Source: Verrucomicrobiia bacterium
Lineage (GTDB): Bacteria > Verrucomicrobiota > Verrucomicrobiia > Opitutales > Cerasicoccaceae
Assembly: GCA_030425485.1 (NCBI GenBank)
Contig: JAUIAM010000005.1
Coordinates: 1-64,000 of the forward strand
Direction: 5' to 3'
Length of the DNA: 64,000 nt
Shown here: in pieces, positions 39,117-48,989 of the stretch
Position numbering within the stretch: the first letter of the stretch is position 1
How the letters are laid out: every line of letters begins with the position of its first letter
Made by a program: the position numbers and the translations under genes
The notes under the pieces: model-generated
Databases searched by the model: none
Seen by the model: only the letters and a program-made list of their open reading frames with translations
What the model was told of the DNA's origin: nothing

Positions 39117-41330
39117 TCAAGTTGATGTGATGGCCACTGCACAGGCCTTGTAGGAGGGTTGGCGTGAGTACGGGTCAACCGTATCGAGGGTGAGTTCATT
39201 CACCTCGGCGTAGTGCATGGGCATAAAGACCTGCCCACGAGAAACCGTCCCGCTAAGGTAAGCCTTTGCCACAAGCTTGCCGCGACGCGAGCGCACCTCC
39301 ACCTGACTGCCCGCAGCAATGCCGTAGACCTCGGCATCGGCAGGATTGATTTCCACGTAAAGGTTCTGTGGGGACAACTTGCGCAGCACAGCAGACTTGC
39401 TCGTACGCGTCTGCGTATGCCACTGGGACGAGGTGCCGCGGCCCGTCAGCAAGGTAAGCGGATAAGCCGGATCGGTCGGCTCGGGCAACTCGCGCGGAGC
39501 TTCGAAGATAAACCTTGCCTTGCCATTGGCGTGATAGAAACGCCCGTCCTCGAAAAGCCGACGCTCGGCCGCAAAGCCCGAGGACTGCCGCAGCGGCCAT
39601 TGGATACCGCCATGCGCCTCGATCATGTTATAATTCTCAATCGCCGTAATGTCGCAGGGCTGTCCTGCCGTCAGTTGCTTGAGCAGCTTGAACACTGCCT
39701 CCGGCGAGGACCATTTTTCAAACATCTCACCGCAACCCCAGTAGTGTGATACGAGCTGGAAAATGTGAAAATCCGCCAGGGCCTGCCCGGGGGCACGGCT
39801 CACTTTGCGGATGCAGCCGATGCGGCGTTCGCTGTTTATAAAGGTGCCATCCTTCTCGCCCCAGCCTGCCGCCGGCAACACGATGTCGGCCATCTGCGCC
39901 GTCTCCGTACTGTGATACATGTCCTGCACCACAAGCAGCTCGAGCTTGTCACGCAGCTTGCGGAAGCGGCGCTGGTTTATCCATGAATGCGCCGTATTTG
40001 TCGCCACCACCCAGAGGCCCTTGATCTCTCCCCGCTCGATAGCCTCCATGATCTGGTCATAGGCATAGCTGCTCTGGTCGGGTATGCGCTCAAGCGGGAT
40101 CTCCAGTATACGCGCCACCTTCTCCCGGTGGACGGGATTCTCAAACGCATGCCCACCAAGCAAATTTGTCGTATTACTGAACAGGCGCGAACCCATGGCA
40201 TTGCATTGTCCGGTGATGGAGTTTGCACCCGTGCCGGGCTTACCGATGTTGCCCGTCAGCAGCGCGAGGTTAATCAGACTCTGGGCCACACGCGTGCCCT
40301 CGTAGGACTGGTTAACGCCCATTGTCCACCAGAGCGAAACCCGCTTGCCGCTACCGATTAGTGCGGCCATCTCCAGCAGCACATGCTCATCAATACCTGT
40401 TTCCTGACTGACACGGTAGGCGTCGTATGGACCATCGAGCAGGAAGTGCTTCAACTCCTCAAAGCCGCAAACGTGCTGCTCGATAAAGTCCGTGTCCAAC
40501 CATCCGCTTTCGATTAAGAGTCGGGCCAATCCGTAAAAAAGCACGAGGTCTGACTTCGGTCTCAGGGCGAGGTGCTTCGTCGCCATCATGGCCGTCTCCG
40601 TGCGGCGCGGATCAACGACGAGGATCTCGGGCTTACGGCGGTTACGCATCACGCGCTGCCACATGATCGGATGCGTAATGCAGAGGTTTGAGCCGACAAA
40701 GACCAGCACGTCCGACTCCTCAAAATCCGCATAGGTATAGGGCGGCGCATCAAACCCGAACGACTCCTTGTAGGCCGCTACCGCCGTAGCCATGCACTGG
40801 CGGGTGTTTCCATCGCCATGAATCATGCCCATGCCAAACTTGCCCAACGCTCCAAGGAAGGCCAACTCCTCGCTCGGTATCTGGCCCGTACCGAGCCAGG
40901 CCAATGCCTGCGCACCGCTCGCCTCAGCAATTTGCTTAAATCCGGAGACAAACTGCTTCAGCGCATTGTCCCAACTGGTCTGCACAAGGCGGCCCGACCG
41001 ATCCCGCACCAGGGGCGAAGTCGCCCGGTCCCTCGCCTTCAGCGGCTCCAGCGACTCCCACCCCTTGGGGCACGCCATGCCGAGGTTGACCGGATAACCC
41101 ATCTGAGCCGAGAGGTTGACTGCCTGCTTGTCGCGCAAGTGCACCTTGAGCGAGCAACCCGTCGCGCAAAAACCGCAGACAGAATTCGTGGTGGCATCCG
41201 GCTGAACCTTGCTTGGCAAGTTACCCAAGCCGAACTCCGAGGGGCGCTGAACCAGCTCCTGCGTCAAGGGGCCGTTCCATGCCCGCAACGGGGTGGCCTT
41301 CTCCGGTCGTGTGTCAAAACGTGTCGTCAT
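39117..41330 (-). CDS. nasA: Assimilatory nitrate reductase catalytic subunit
   Basis: 737-residue molybdopterin enzyme that reduces nitrate to nitrite. The N-terminal [4Fe-4S] motif uses Cys52, 55, 59 and 87 ([13 protein letters not shown] and [11 protein letters not shown]). A Mo-ligand-like Cys is in [18 protein letters not shown]. The C-terminal pterin domain has [15 protein letters not shown] and ends in a compact beta domain. There is no Tat signal, so it is cytoplasmic and assimilatory. It lacks the extra C-terminal FeS domain of some NasA proteins. The electron input is probably the FeS-DmsC fusion whose gene overlaps it by 4 bases. Confidence 0.93.
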   Translation of the reverse strand: MTTRFDTRPEKATPLRAWNGPLTQELVQRPSEFGLGNLPSKVQPDATTNSVCGFCATGCSLKVHLRDKQAVNLSAQMGYPVNLGMACPKGWESLEPLKARDRATSPLVRDRSGRLVQTSWDNALKQFVSGFKQIAEASGAQALAWLGTGQIPSEELAFLGALGKFGMGMIHGDGNTRQCMATAVAAYKESFGFDAPPYTYADFEESDVLVFVGSNLCITHPIMWQRVMRNRRKPEILVVDPRRTETAMMATKHLALRPKSDLVLFYGLARLLIESGWLDTDFIEQHVCGFEELKHFLLDGPYDAYRVSQETGIDEHVLLEMAALIGSGKRVSLWWTMGVNQSYEGTRVAQSLINLALLTGNIGKPGTGANSITGQCNAMGSRLFSNTTNLLGGHAFENPVHREKVARILEIPLERIPDQSSYAYDQIMEAIERGEIKGLWVVATNTAHSWINQRRFRKLRDKLELLVVQDMYHSTETAQMADIVLPAAGWGEKDGTFINSERRIGCIRKVSRAPGQALADFHIFQLVSHYWGCGEMFEKWSSPEAVFKLLKQLTAGQPCDITAIENYNMIEAHGGIQWPLRQSSGFAAERRLFEDGRFYHANGKARFIFEAPRELPEPTDPAYPLTLLTGRGTSSQWHTQTRTSKSAVLRKLSPQNLYVEINPADAEVYGIAAGSQVEVRSRRGKLVAKAYLSGTVSRGQVFMPMHYAEVNELTLDTVDPYSRQPSYKACAVAITST

Positions 41331-42871
41331 GCGTGGACCCCTCCCGGCATTTTAGGTGAATCCACCGCCACAAAGAACAGGTAACGCTCGGCGATCTCTC
41401 CACCCAATAAAAGCACGATCCCCGCAAGACTCACTACGGTGCTGCTGTTGATCATAGCCAGACCAAGGACAGGGCACAGCCAACGCAGTAAGGTGATGGG
41501 CAGAACGTACTCCAGTTGGATAAGCGCGCACTTAGCGTATACACTTCCACGCCCATCACGCGCGTGCAGCAGTACATGCAGCTCGCCCAGCATCTTGATG
41601 CAGAGCGCGAGCAAGAGCGTCGTCCAGCCCACGGTGGCATTGCCGAGCAGAACAAGGCCGAGACCAGCCGCCAGCATGCTAGTGCCATAAAACCGGATAG
41701 AGGATAGCGGAAGTGCCCATAGCTTTCGGTGGGTGTCATGGTAGATCATCACAGAAGTAAAAACCGCACCCAAGCCGGCCACTGTGCTCGCCCACCAGAG
41801 TTTTCCCGCATACTCCGGAGCGAGGAATGCCGCACCACATGCCAGGGTAAGTACGCCCGCAAATCCGCTGAAGGCGAAAATTTCCCGGCTCAGCCATGAA
41901 TGCGTCAGGCCGAGAAAGGCACGCCATGCTTTTAGCGGACGCCCGAGGTGAAGCACACTTGCCCCCAGCCCGGCAAACCCGAACGCTGCCGCAGCCAGCA
42001 CCAGTCCGAGGGATGACGTACCGCTGTAGGCGATGGCCAGACAAAGGCCGACCGATACTTGCGTAAAGACCAGCATCCAGATCAGCGGCCAGTGGGCATG
42101 CTGCGGTCGCAGCGCATCGGCATCGGCGGCCTGCATCGAGTCCGGCAGCTGGCGCGAGGTGACATAGCGCGTTGTCGGCACCGTTATTTTCTGGTGCGGT
42201 GCACCAGGTAAAAAGGAAGCCGCCTCCCCGCCACGCGCCGCCTGCACCACGCTGTCCTTCTTAACCGTGGTGATGCGGATGGCCTCCGTCGGGCAGGACT
42301 GAACACAGGCCGGCGCCTCCCCTACTGCGAGGCGGCCGTGGCACATGTCGCACTTACGCACGATGCCGAGGCGGTCGTTGTACTTCGGTACATCGTAGGG
42401 GCATTTCAGCACGCAGTACTGGCAGCCAATGCACTGATCATCGAGGTGGAGCACGACCCCGGTCAGTGGGTCCTTTTCGTAAGCATTGACGGGACAGCCG
42501 TTGAGACAACCGGGGTCCACGCAGTGATGGCAAGCCGAGGTCACGGTCTGCTGAAAATAGCCACTGCTGCCGTGACCGTGAATCAGGCCCACGTCCCGCC
42601 AGGCCTCTTGCTCGTCCAATCCGTTCAGGCTGTGGCAAGCCGTGACGCAGGCTTTGCACCCAGAGCAGCGGTCCAGGTCTACCTCGAAGGAGAACTGCTC
42701 CCCTTCGGCCGGATTTTCCAGTGGGATGAGTTGCCGATAGGCGGCTTTCGAGTGCTCATCGTAGAGGCGCGAGAAATCTGCCACGGGCGTCTGCAGGCGT
42801 GACTGCTCCCGCAGCAAACGCTCTACGGGAGTATCCTCATCAACAGCAAGGATATGATTTGGCGCCAGCAT
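41327..42871 (-). CDS. FeS electron-transfer/DmsC membrane anchor fusion for NasA
   Basis: 514 residues joining two modules. The first about 210 residues are DmsB-like with four [4Fe-4S] cysteine sets ([65 protein letters not shown]). From about 250 onward there are some eight membrane helices of DmsC type ([24 protein letters not shown]). It overlaps nasA by 4 bases. The likely job is to take electrons from quinol and pass them to NasA on the cytoplasmic side. This differs from the usual NADH or ferredoxin donors of assimilatory nitrate reductases. Confidence 0.88.
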   Translation of the reverse strand: MLAPNHILAVDEDTPVERLLREQSRLQTPVADFSRLYDEHSKAAYRQLIPLENPAEGEQFSFEVDLDRCSGCKACVTACHSLNGLDEQEAWRDVGLIHGHGSSGYFQQTVTSACHHCVDPGCLNGCPVNAYEKDPLTGVVLHLDDQCIGCQYCVLKCPYDVPKYNDRLGIVRKCDMCHGRLAVGEAPACVQSCPTEAIRITTVKKDSVVQAARGGEAASFLPGAPHQKITVPTTRYVTSRQLPDSMQAADADALRPQHAHWPLIWMLVFTQVSVGLCLAIAYSGTSSLGLVLAAAAFGFAGLGASVLHLGRPLKAWRAFLGLTHSWLSREIFAFSGFAGVLTLACGAAFLAPEYAGKLWWASTVAGLGAVFTSVMIYHDTHRKLWALPLSSIRFYGTSMLAAGLGLVLLGNATVGWTTLLLALCIKMLGELHVLLHARDGRGSVYAKCALIQLEYVLPITLLRWLCPVLGLAMINSSTVVSLAGIVLLLGGEIAERYLFFVAVDSPKMPGGVHA

Positions 42872-42903
42872 ATTCAGTGTATCAGGATTATCGTGACAAG
42901 GAC

Positions 42904-43758
42904 CTAGACCGTCGCGCTCTGCTTTTCTTCGCTTGCGCCTGGGTTAAAGCGAATGGGACCGCCGCCGTGCTTTTCCGCTTCACAGTCGTCGAGAAATTGG
43001 AGCAGGCGGCCACGGTAGGCGTAAAACTTGTCCGTCTCCAGGATGGCCTCGCGGTCCCGGGGACGGGGAAAATCAATCGTCATGACTTCGCCGACGCGCG
43101 CACGAGGTCCGTTCGTCATCATGCAAATCCGGTCGCACATGAAGACTGCCTCATCCGGGTCGTGCGTTATCATCATCGTGGTGATTTTCTCACGATCGAG
43201 GATCTTTAGAATCACGTCCTGCAGCTCCATACGAGTCAGGGAGTCAAGCCGTCCAAAGGGCTCGTCGAGCAGGAGCACCTTGGGCTTGAGCGCGATGGCC
43301 CGTGCAATGCCGACCCGCTGCTGCATGCCACCGGAGAGCTCGCGCGGGTGCTTGTGCATAGAGTCGGCCAAACCGACCGCGCTGAGCGAATACTCTGTAA
43401 TGACGCGGCGCTGCTGCTTGCTGGCGTGCGGGTAGCACTTGCGCACCCCGAGCATGACATTCTGGTAGGCCGTCATCCACGGGAGCAGGCACGGCGACTG
43501 GAAGACGACCGCGCGGTCCGGCCCCGGACCATCTATCTCACGACGGTCAACAATGATCCCGCCATCGCTAATGTCGTTCAGCCCGGCCAGCATGGTCAGC
43601 ACGGTGGACTTACCGCAGCCGGAGTGACCAATCACGCCAATGACTTCGCCTTTTTGTATGGTGAGATTGAAGCCATCGACAACCTTGACCGCCTCGCCAA
43701 AGGGGTTCGGGTAAGCCTTAACCAGATTGAAAATTTCGACGTATCGTTGATCTCTCAT
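42904..43758 (-). CDS. nrtD: Nitrate ABC transporter ATP-binding protein (second)
   Basis: 284-residue ATPase with Walker [10 protein letters not shown], signature [15 protein letters not shown], Walker [16 protein letters not shown] and a late switch His ([14 protein letters not shown]). The specificity region and C-terminus match NrtD/TauB-type importers. It lies 12 bases after the other ATPase gene and 32 bases before the FeS-DmsC gene. The two ATPases probably form a heterodimer with the NrtB permease. Unlike cyanobacterial NrtC, neither carries a fused substrate-binding domain. Confidence 0.88.
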   Translation of the reverse strand: MRDQRYVEIFNLVKAYPNPFGEAVKVVDGFNLTIQKGEVIGVIGHSGCGKSTVLTMLAGLNDISDGGIIVDRREIDGPGPDRAVVFQSPCLLPWMTAYQNVMLGVRKCYPHASKQQRRVITEYSLSAVGLADSMHKHPRELSGGMQQRVGIARAIALKPKVLLLDEPFGRLDSLTRMELQDVILKILDREKITTMMITHDPDEAVFMCDRICMMTNGPRARVGEVMTIDFPRPRDREAILETDKFYAYRGRLLQFLDDCEAEKHGGGPIRFNPGASEEKQSATV

Positions 43759-43770
43759 AAGTTCACTCCT

Positions 43771-44664
43771 TTAAGCGGCGCTGAAGTCGATGGGCTCGAT
43801 GTCGGGCATCTCCAGCCCGTTGTCGACACGCAGCGCCTTGGACTCTTTATTCATCTGCGTCATGTAGTGGATGATCTCGTTACGTAGCGCCTTGTACCGG
43901 GGATTTGTGTTCAAGGTTGTCCGGTCGCGTGGGCGATCCAGCGTGACCTGAAACGGCTCAGAAAGCGTCGCCCCGGGGCCCGTGGTTAAGGGGACAATTT
44001 TATCCGCCAGCAAAACGGCCTCATCCACGTCGTTGGTGATGAGCACGACGGTGCGCTTGTCTTCCTCCCAGATGCGTACGAGTTCGTCTTGCAGGTTGGC
44101 CCGGGTGAGCGCATCCAGCGCACTCAGCGGCTCATCCATGAGCAGGATTTCTGGCTGCATGGCCAGCGTGCGGGCCAGCGACACCCGCTGACGCATGCCG
44201 CCGGAGAGTTCACCGGGCTTCTTTTCCCGCGCAGCAGTCAGGCTAACCATCTCGATGTAGCGCTCGATGTGCTCGCGGCGCTCACTGCTGCTCTGGTCCT
44301 TAAAAGCCTGCTTCACGGCAAGCTCGATGTTCCCATAGACGCTGAGCCAGGGCAGCAGGGAGTAGTTTTGGAAAACGATGCCGAGATTCGGGCCCGGCTT
44401 GGTCACCTCCGTCCCGTGTAGCAGGACAGAACCGCTGTCCGGTCGCTGCAGCCCCGCCATCAGCGAGACAAGCGTGCTCTTGCCACTGCCGGAAAACCCG
44501 ATCACGGCAATGAACTCATTTTGCTCAACCTTCAGGTTTACGCCGCTGAGCACCTCAGTGCGATTACCTTCCGGCCCGAAGCCGATGCTTACGTCCTTGA
44601 GTTCAAGATGTGCCATACTCGCAGTTGGTCTGTTGAATGTGAGCGTATCTTCCGCAGTGTTCAT
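43771..44664 (-). CDS. nrtC: Nitrate ABC transporter ATP-binding protein (first)
   Basis: 297-residue ATPase with Walker [11 protein letters not shown], signature [15 protein letters not shown] and Walker [16 protein letters not shown]. The switch histidine region reads [15 protein letters not shown], with Asn in place of the usual His, so this subunit may have an impaired hydrolysis site. The partner ATPase keeps His, a pattern seen in asymmetric ABC pairs. An internal ATG at 44616 ([14 protein letters not shown]) is an alternative start. The gene begins 2 bases after the permease stop codon. It lacks the C-terminal NrtA-like domain of cyanobacterial NrtC. Confidence 0.86.
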   Translation of the reverse strand: MNTAEDTLTFNRPTASMAHLELKDVSIGFGPEGNRTEVLSGVNLKVEQNEFIAVIGFSGSGKSTLVSLMAGLQRPDSGSVLLHGTEVTKPGPNLGIVFQNYSLLPWLSVYGNIELAVKQAFKDQSSSERREHIERYIEMVSLTAAREKKPGELSGGMRQRVSLARTLAMQPEILLMDEPLSALDALTRANLQDELVRIWEEDKRTVVLITNDVDEAVLLADKIVPLTTGPGATLSEPFQVTLDRPRDRTTLNTNPRYKALRNEIIHYMTQMNKESKALRVDNGLEMPDIEPIDFSAA

Positions 44665-44666
44665 GA

Positions 44667-46229
44667 TTACAAGGCGGTGGGTGCACCGTCGAAGGAGACG
44701 AGGCGTTGAAAGACGATCATGATGCGGTCCAGCACCAGGCCCACAATGCCCACCACAAACACCACCACAAACATCTGGGCAAAGCTCTCAGACGAGCCGT
44801 TGTTAAACATGTCCCAGGTGAATTTACCGATGCCCTCGCTGGAAGAAAGCAGCTCCGCCGCGATCAGCACCATCCACCCCACTCCGAGCGAAATGCGCAG
44901 CCCGGCGAAAATCAGGGGCAAGGCCGAGGGCAACACGATTTTAAACAAACGGCTCACGAGGCCCAGACGCAGCACGCGCGCCACGTTGATGTGATCCTTA
45001 TCAACCGAAGCAACTCCGAGCGCGGTATTGACCAGCGTGGGCCAGAGCGAGCAGAGCGCAACGGTGATAGCCGACGAGAGGAACGCCGGGTGAAACATGG
45101 AGACGTCCGGGTCGCTGATAAAGCCCCCCACAATGATAAATATGATCGGCAACCAGACAATGGGGGACACGGGCTTGAACAACGCGATGAAGGGTGTCAG
45201 TGCAGCCATGAAAACACGGCTGAGGCCGCAGAAGATGCCCAGCGGAATGGCAATCGCCGTGGCGATAAAGAAGCCCAGGAACACACAGGCCAGGCTCCGC
45301 CAGATCTGCCGTGGGAACGTCCAGGGACGTGAATACTCACTCGTGGCGATACGGTCGATGCTCTCCTGCTTTTTCAGCATGCGCTCCGCTGCTTTAAAGG
45401 TTTCCTTCCCCGTGGTGGCAGAGAGAAAACCCGTCTCCAACTCCTTAAGCTCGATCTGAGCACTCGCAATCTTCAGCTCCTGATTATCGGCGGTCAGGTA
45501 ATCCCGGCGCTTGCTCAGGTACTGTAACTCGGCCTCGATCGTGTTGTATGTTGTCTGCGCGGCCTCCAGCACGGGAAATTTCTCGCTGTAGACGGCGTCG
45601 ATCTTGTCCTTGAATGCGCGTAACGTTTCCTTGTTGGCTTCCTCCATCGCGTCGAACGCTGCCACCTTTTTTAGGTATGCCTGACGCGCAGCGACATCGT
45701 TTACACCAAGCGTATCGGCTTCGGCGATCAGGGCCTCCTCCTGGCTATCCTCCTTTGCTTTTAAGTCGTTGCGGAGTTGCTTATACTCGGCCTCCAGAGG
45801 CGTGGCGTACTTCTCACGGTAGGCCTGCTGTGTGGCCTTGGCCTCCTCCACGCTGGCGGCGGCGGCGACCGAAAGCGGCGTCAGCTCAGCGATACGAGTG
45901 TCAACGGCGGCCAGAGCATTCTGCCGGGCCTCCCCTGTGAGCAGAAAGTCGTCTGCCTTCTGGTTTTCCCATGTGTGGAACTGCTGAATGCCGCGGGCCG
46001 CATCCAACACCACGCCGGGCGTGGGCACCTCGCCAGCCTTGGTCGTATGGCGTGGCGCCAGGTAGCTCCAGAGTAGTACACTCAGGATGATGGTCAGCAC
46101 CGGGATGACGATGAACAGAACGATTTTACGCAACTGTTCGCGCGGGGTTTCGCCATAGAACAGGCGAACGACCGGGTCGAGCATCTGAAGGCCCGCGACA
46201 TCGATGGCTTTGAGGATTTTAAATTTCAT
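44667..46229 (-). CDS. nrtB: Nitrate ABC transporter permease with long coiled-coil insert
   Basis: 520 residues, about twice the family's usual 270-300. TM1 ([24 protein letters not shown]) is followed by roughly 230 hydrophilic residues rich in A, E, K and Q (about 75-300; for example [19 protein letters not shown]), probably a periplasmic coiled coil. The ordinary permease core follows ([23 protein letters not shown]), with the EAA-like loop in [25 protein letters not shown]. The core matches NrtB/SsuC. The insert may contact the binding protein NrtA or the cell envelope. The gene is 84 bases after nrtA, with a strong hairpin between them. Confidence 0.88.
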   Translation of the reverse strand: MKFKILKAIDVAGLQMLDPVVRLFYGETPREQLRKIVLFIVIPVLTIILSVLLWSYLAPRHTTKAGEVPTPGVVLDAARGIQQFHTWENQKADDFLLTGEARQNALAAVDTRIAELTPLSVAAAASVEEAKATQQAYREKYATPLEAEYKQLRNDLKAKEDSQEEALIAEADTLGVNDVAARQAYLKKVAAFDAMEEANKETLRAFKDKIDAVYSEKFPVLEAAQTTYNTIEAELQYLSKRRDYLTADNQELKIASAQIELKELETGFLSATTGKETFKAAERMLKKQESIDRIATSEYSRPWTFPRQIWRSLACVFLGFFIATAIAIPLGIFCGLSRVFMAALTPFIALFKPVSPIVWLPIIFIIVGGFISDPDVSMFHPAFLSSAITVALCSLWPTLVNTALGVASVDKDHINVARVLRLGLVSRLFKIVLPSALPLIFAGLRISLGVGWMVLIAAELLSSSEGIGKFTWDMFNNGSSESFAQMFVVVFVVGIVGLVLDRIMIVFQRLVSFDGAPTAL

Positions 46230-46270
46230 GGCTAAAGGTTTGGTAGTAATGTGTAAACATGCATCCGGGC

Positions 46271-46299
46271 AAAACCGCTCCGGGGCCTTCCCGGAGCGG
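46271..46299 (-). terminator. Intercistronic hairpin between nrtA and nrtB
   Basis: Perfect 10-bp GC-rich stem (CCGCTCCGGG/CCCGGAGCGG) with a 5-base loop, followed on the minus strand by TTTT. It lies 15 bases after the nrtA stop. Such attenuating hairpins commonly keep binding-protein mRNA more abundant than that for the membrane parts. Confidence 0.75.
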
Positions 46300-46313
46300 C
46301 CAATTGCACGACT

Positions 46314-47678
46314 TTATTTCTTGGCAAGACCTTCGGGGTCCTTGTTACCAATAGTGTGAGAATTCAGGTAGCCGATCGGGTCGCGGCCATCGTACGCGAT
46401 GCCGTCGATAAACTCGGTCGTAGCGGGCTTATAGCCGTTGGTGTTCCAGGGCACATCGGACTCCTCGATCAGGCCGTCCTCCAGCAGCAACGTGGCGGCC
46501 TGGAGGTAGATGTCGGGCTGGTAGACTTCTTCCACCACCTCGAAGTACCAACTGGCGGGCTTGGACTCGGTGATCTGCCCCCAGCGGCGCATTTGCGTAA
46601 GGAACCAGACGCCGTCGCTGTACCAAGGATAGGTGCAGTAGTTGTCGAAGAAGACATTAAACTCGGGCATCTTGCGCTGATCGCTCTTCTGAAAGGTGAA
46701 GGTGCCCGTCATGGAGTTCTTGATAACGTCGTAGTCTGCCCCGACGTAATTGGGCTGCGAGAGGATGCGCACGGCCTCCTCGCGGTTGACGAAGTTACCG
46801 CTCGCGTCCTTTTCATCGAGCCACTTGCCCGCACGGATGAGCGCCTTGATTACGGCCACGTGCGTGTTGGGGTTTTCGTCCGACCACTCTTTGGTTACGC
46901 CGAAGACTTTCTCCGGGTTGTTTTTCCAGATGTCGTAGTTCGTCGTAACGGGCACGCCGATGTCCTTAAACACCGCCTGCTGGTTCCAGGGCTCGCCCAC
47001 ACAGTACCCCTGGATATTGCCTGCCTCCAGCACCTGCGGCATCATCGGCGGTGGAGTGACGGAAAGCTCGACGTCGGCATCAGTCCGGCCCCCGGTATCC
47101 GTCTCCGTGTACATGCCGGGATGGATGCCCGAGGCGGCCAACCAGTAACGCAGCTCGTAGTTATGCGTCGAAACGGGAAAAACCATGCCCATCTGGAGCT
47201 TTTCACCCTCATCGAGTTTCTCCTCCACAATCGGCTTGAGCGCGTCGGCACTGATGGGGTGCTTGGGCTGAGGTGTGTCCAGTGCAGGGTCGTTCTCCTG
47301 CATTTGCGCCCAGATGTTGTTCGATACGGTGATGCCGTTTCCGTTCAAATCGAGCGTGTAGGCGGTGACAATGTGCGCCTTGGTCCCGAAACCGATCGTA
47401 GCAGCAATCGGCTGCCCCGAGAGCATATGTGCGCCGTCCAGGTTACCACTGATGACGTTATCGAGGAGCGTCTTCCAGTTTGGCTGGGCGATTACCTCGA
47501 CCTGCAAGCCCTCGTCTTCAAAGAAACCCTTTTCCTTGGCAATGACGATAGGCGCGCAGTCAGTCAGTTTGATGAACCCAACCTTCAGTTCATCTTTTTC
47601 CAGATCAAGATCACTTGCGTTGGCGGTAAAACTGGTGAGCACAACGAGTGCGTTGGCGAGAAATGCTTTTGCTTTCAT
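46314..47678 (-). CDS. nrtA: Nitrate ABC transporter substrate-binding protein
   Basis: 454 residues starting at the ATG at 47678 ([21 protein letters not shown], a signal peptide); the track start adds 18 residues upstream. The body shows [44 protein letters not shown] and [17 protein letters not shown], all typical of NrtA/CmpA nitrate or nitrite binding proteins. It captures nitrate in the periplasm for NrtB and the two ATPases. It is the first gene of the long minus-strand nitrate run. A sigma-54 promoter match lies about 45 bases upstream of the start codon. Confidence 0.93.
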   Translation of the reverse strand: MKAKAFLANALVVLTSFTANASDLDLEKDELKVGFIKLTDCAPIVIAKEKGFFEDEGLQVEVIAQPNWKTLLDNVISGNLDGAHMLSGQPIAATIGFGTKAHIVTAYTLDLNGNGITVSNNIWAQMQENDPALDTPQPKHPISADALKPIVEEKLDEGEKLQMGMVFPVSTHNYELRYWLAASGIHPGMYTETDTGGRTDADVELSVTPPPMMPQVLEAGNIQGYCVGEPWNQQAVFKDIGVPVTTNYDIWKNNPEKVFGVTKEWSDENPNTHVAVIKALIRAGKWLDEKDASGNFVNREEAVRILSQPNYVGADYDVIKNSMTGTFTFQKSDQRKMPEFNVFFDNYCTYPWYSDGVWFLTQMRRWGQITESKPASWYFEVVEEVYQPDIYLQAATLLLEDGLIEESDVPWNTNGYKPATTEFIDGIAYDGRDPIGYLNSHTIGNKDPEGLAKK

Positions 47679-47720
47679 GTGGATCAAATAAGTTAGCGTT
47701 CTGTGGACGCGGCTTATTTT

Positions 47721-47736
47721 TGCACTGTCCATGCCA
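47721..47736 (-). promoter_or_regulatory. Sigma-54 (-24/-12) promoter candidate for nrtA
   Basis: On the minus strand the sequence reads TGGCATGGACAGTGCA, with GG and GC separated by exactly 10 bases, as sigma-54 requires. Transcription would start near 47711, about 30 bases before the nrtA start codon. The match is close to the consensus TGGCAC-N5-TTGCA, differing at two positions. Confidence 0.6.
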
Positions 47737-47772
47737 CTTGCCCTTCATGAGCATTTTTTCGCACTTCGAATT

Positions 47773-47877
47773 ATTCATGGCTTTCATGAATCAGATTCAT
47801 AATTCCATAACCCCATTGATTCACACGCATTAAATGGGCTAATGCCCGCATTCATCGGTGTCATGAGCGCCATTCAT
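47773..47877. promoter_or_regulatory. Cluster of ATTCAT repeats upstream of nrtA
   Basis: ATTCAT occurs at 47773, 47795, 47850 and 47872, and on the opposite strand inside TTTCATGAAT (47782-47791). That is five copies in about 105 bases between the sigma-54 site and the 22-bp palindrome. The cluster is a candidate activator-binding array. Confidence 0.45.
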
Positions 47878-47878
47878 A

Positions 47879-47900
47879 TAGCATTTTCCGGAAAATGCTA
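47879..47900. promoter_or_regulatory. 22-bp perfect palindrome upstream of nrtA
   Basis: Half-site TAGCATTTTCC, perfectly mirrored around CCGG. It lies about 180 bases upstream of the predicted nrtA transcription start, a normal distance for a sigma-54 activator enhancer, and about 27 bases after the NasS-like stop codon. A further AGCAT half-site follows at 47908. Confidence 0.6.
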
Positions 47901-47907
47901 AAAATTG

Positions 47908-47919
47908 AGCATGCCAACT
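47908..47919. repeat. 12-bp repeat AGCATGCCAACT, copy 1
   Basis: Identical to the 12 bases at 48978-48989 at the start of the LysR gene. Here it lies in the nrtA upstream region next to the 22-bp palindrome and shares its AGCAT half-site. Confidence 0.6.
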
Positions 47920-47926
47920 TTCAGGC

Positions 47927-48970
47927 CTAATGCGAAAAAGTGCGCTTGGCCAATTGCTCAGCTTCATCCGCAGGCAGCTTTAACCATCCACAGTCGAGGC
48001 TGCCCTTGACCAACCAGTCCAGGTCCGCACGACTGCAATGAGCCTGCTTTCCCGTGCAAAACTGCATCACGCTGAGGCCAGAACGCAGTTTCCCATCACC
48101 GTAGTCAAACTCACCGCGCAGGATTTTTTCCATGCCACGTGCTGCCGGCCCCAAGGCAACCGCACGACGCATTTTTCGCGAAATAGCGGCGGCGTTCTCG
48201 ACCTCAGAGCAATAAGCACAGGCTTTCTGGATCGCTGACCGCAAGGCCTCGACCTCCTCAGGGTGGCTTTGGCAAAGGCGTTCGCGCGCCAGCAGCACTT
48301 TTTCCACATGCCCTGCTGACAGGCTCTGACTCAAGGCCAGCACCCAGCCCAGCCCATCCTTGACCGCGAGGCTGCTCCAGGGCTCCCCCACGCAGTAGCC
48401 GTCCAGCGTACCCGCACGGAGATTTCTCAGCGCCTGCCCCGGGGGCACCACCACGATGCGCACGTCGCGATCAGGATCAAGGCGCAAGCCCTGCAACCAC
48501 TGCCGCAGCAGGATATGGTGGCAGGAGTCGAGCGAGACCACGCCCAGCGTATAGCGCGTCGTCCCCTTGGAAGAACGCACCTCCTGGCGAAAATCCTCGG
48601 CACTGCTCACCCCACGCCCACGGATATGCTGGGCAAGCGTTATCGCATTCCCCATGCGGCTCGTAACCATGAGCGCTCGGCAGGGTGTTGCCGCCACCTC
48701 GTAACCATGAACAATACTCAGTGCCATCGGAGCCAGAGCGTGTGCCGCCTCAAGCTGACCATAGGCGATCTTGTGTTTGATGGAAGACCAGCCCAGCTCC
48801 CAGCTCAATTGGACGCTCAACCCCGCTTCTTTATAGTACCCCAGTTCGCCCGCCATGATGTACGGCGTGGCATCAATCAGGCGTACTAGCCCGATACGGA
48901 AATGCTTCAGATTGTGTGATGCTTGCTTCAAGTTGGAATGGGTTCTGCTAAAACTATGAGCCAATTTCAT
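47927..48970 (-). CDS. NasS-like cytoplasmic nitrate-binding protein
   Basis: 347 residues from the ATG at 48970; no signal peptide. The fold is that of NrtA/CmpA: FRIGLVRLIDATPYIMAGELG, AYGQLEAAHALAPMALSI and [20 protein letters not shown] parallel NrtA of this operon. Loss of the signal peptide and reduced length are features of NasS, a cytoplasmic nitrate sensor that normally holds the RNA-binding NasT antiterminator inactive. No NasT (ANTAR) gene is visible in the window. A LysR gene starts only 10 bases away on the other strand. The start codon is uncertain, since no good ribosome site precedes any candidate. Confidence 0.78.
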   Translation of the reverse strand: MKLAHSFSRTHSNLKQASHNLKHFRIGLVRLIDATPYIMAGELGYYKEAGLSVQLSWELGWSSIKHKIAYGQLEAAHALAPMALSIVHGYEVAATPCRALMVTSRMGNAITLAQHIRGRGVSSAEDFRQEVRSSKGTTRYTLGVVSLDSCHHILLRQWLQGLRLDPDRDVRIVVVPPGQALRNLRAGTLDGYCVGEPWSSLAVKDGLGWVLALSQSLSAGHVEKVLLARERLCQSHPEEVEALRSAIQKACAYCSEVENAAAISRKMRRAVALGPAARGMEKILRGEFDYGDGKLRSGLSVMQFCTGKQAHCSRADLDWLVKGSLDCGWLKLPADEAEQLAKRTFSH

Positions 48971-48977
48971 AGCGCGA

Positions 48978-48989
48978 AGCATGCCAACT
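48978..48989. repeat. 12-bp repeat AGCATGCCAACT, copy 2
   Basis: Second copy of the 12-mer found at 47908-47919. It covers the LysR start codon (ATG at 48981) and lies just upstream of the chosen NasS-like start. Either shared regulation or an ancient rearrangement could explain it. Confidence 0.6.

Noticed and set aside
46356-47696. 446-aa antisense ORF opposite nrtA
   Set aside because: nrtA is fully conserved on the other strand, so this is a shadow.
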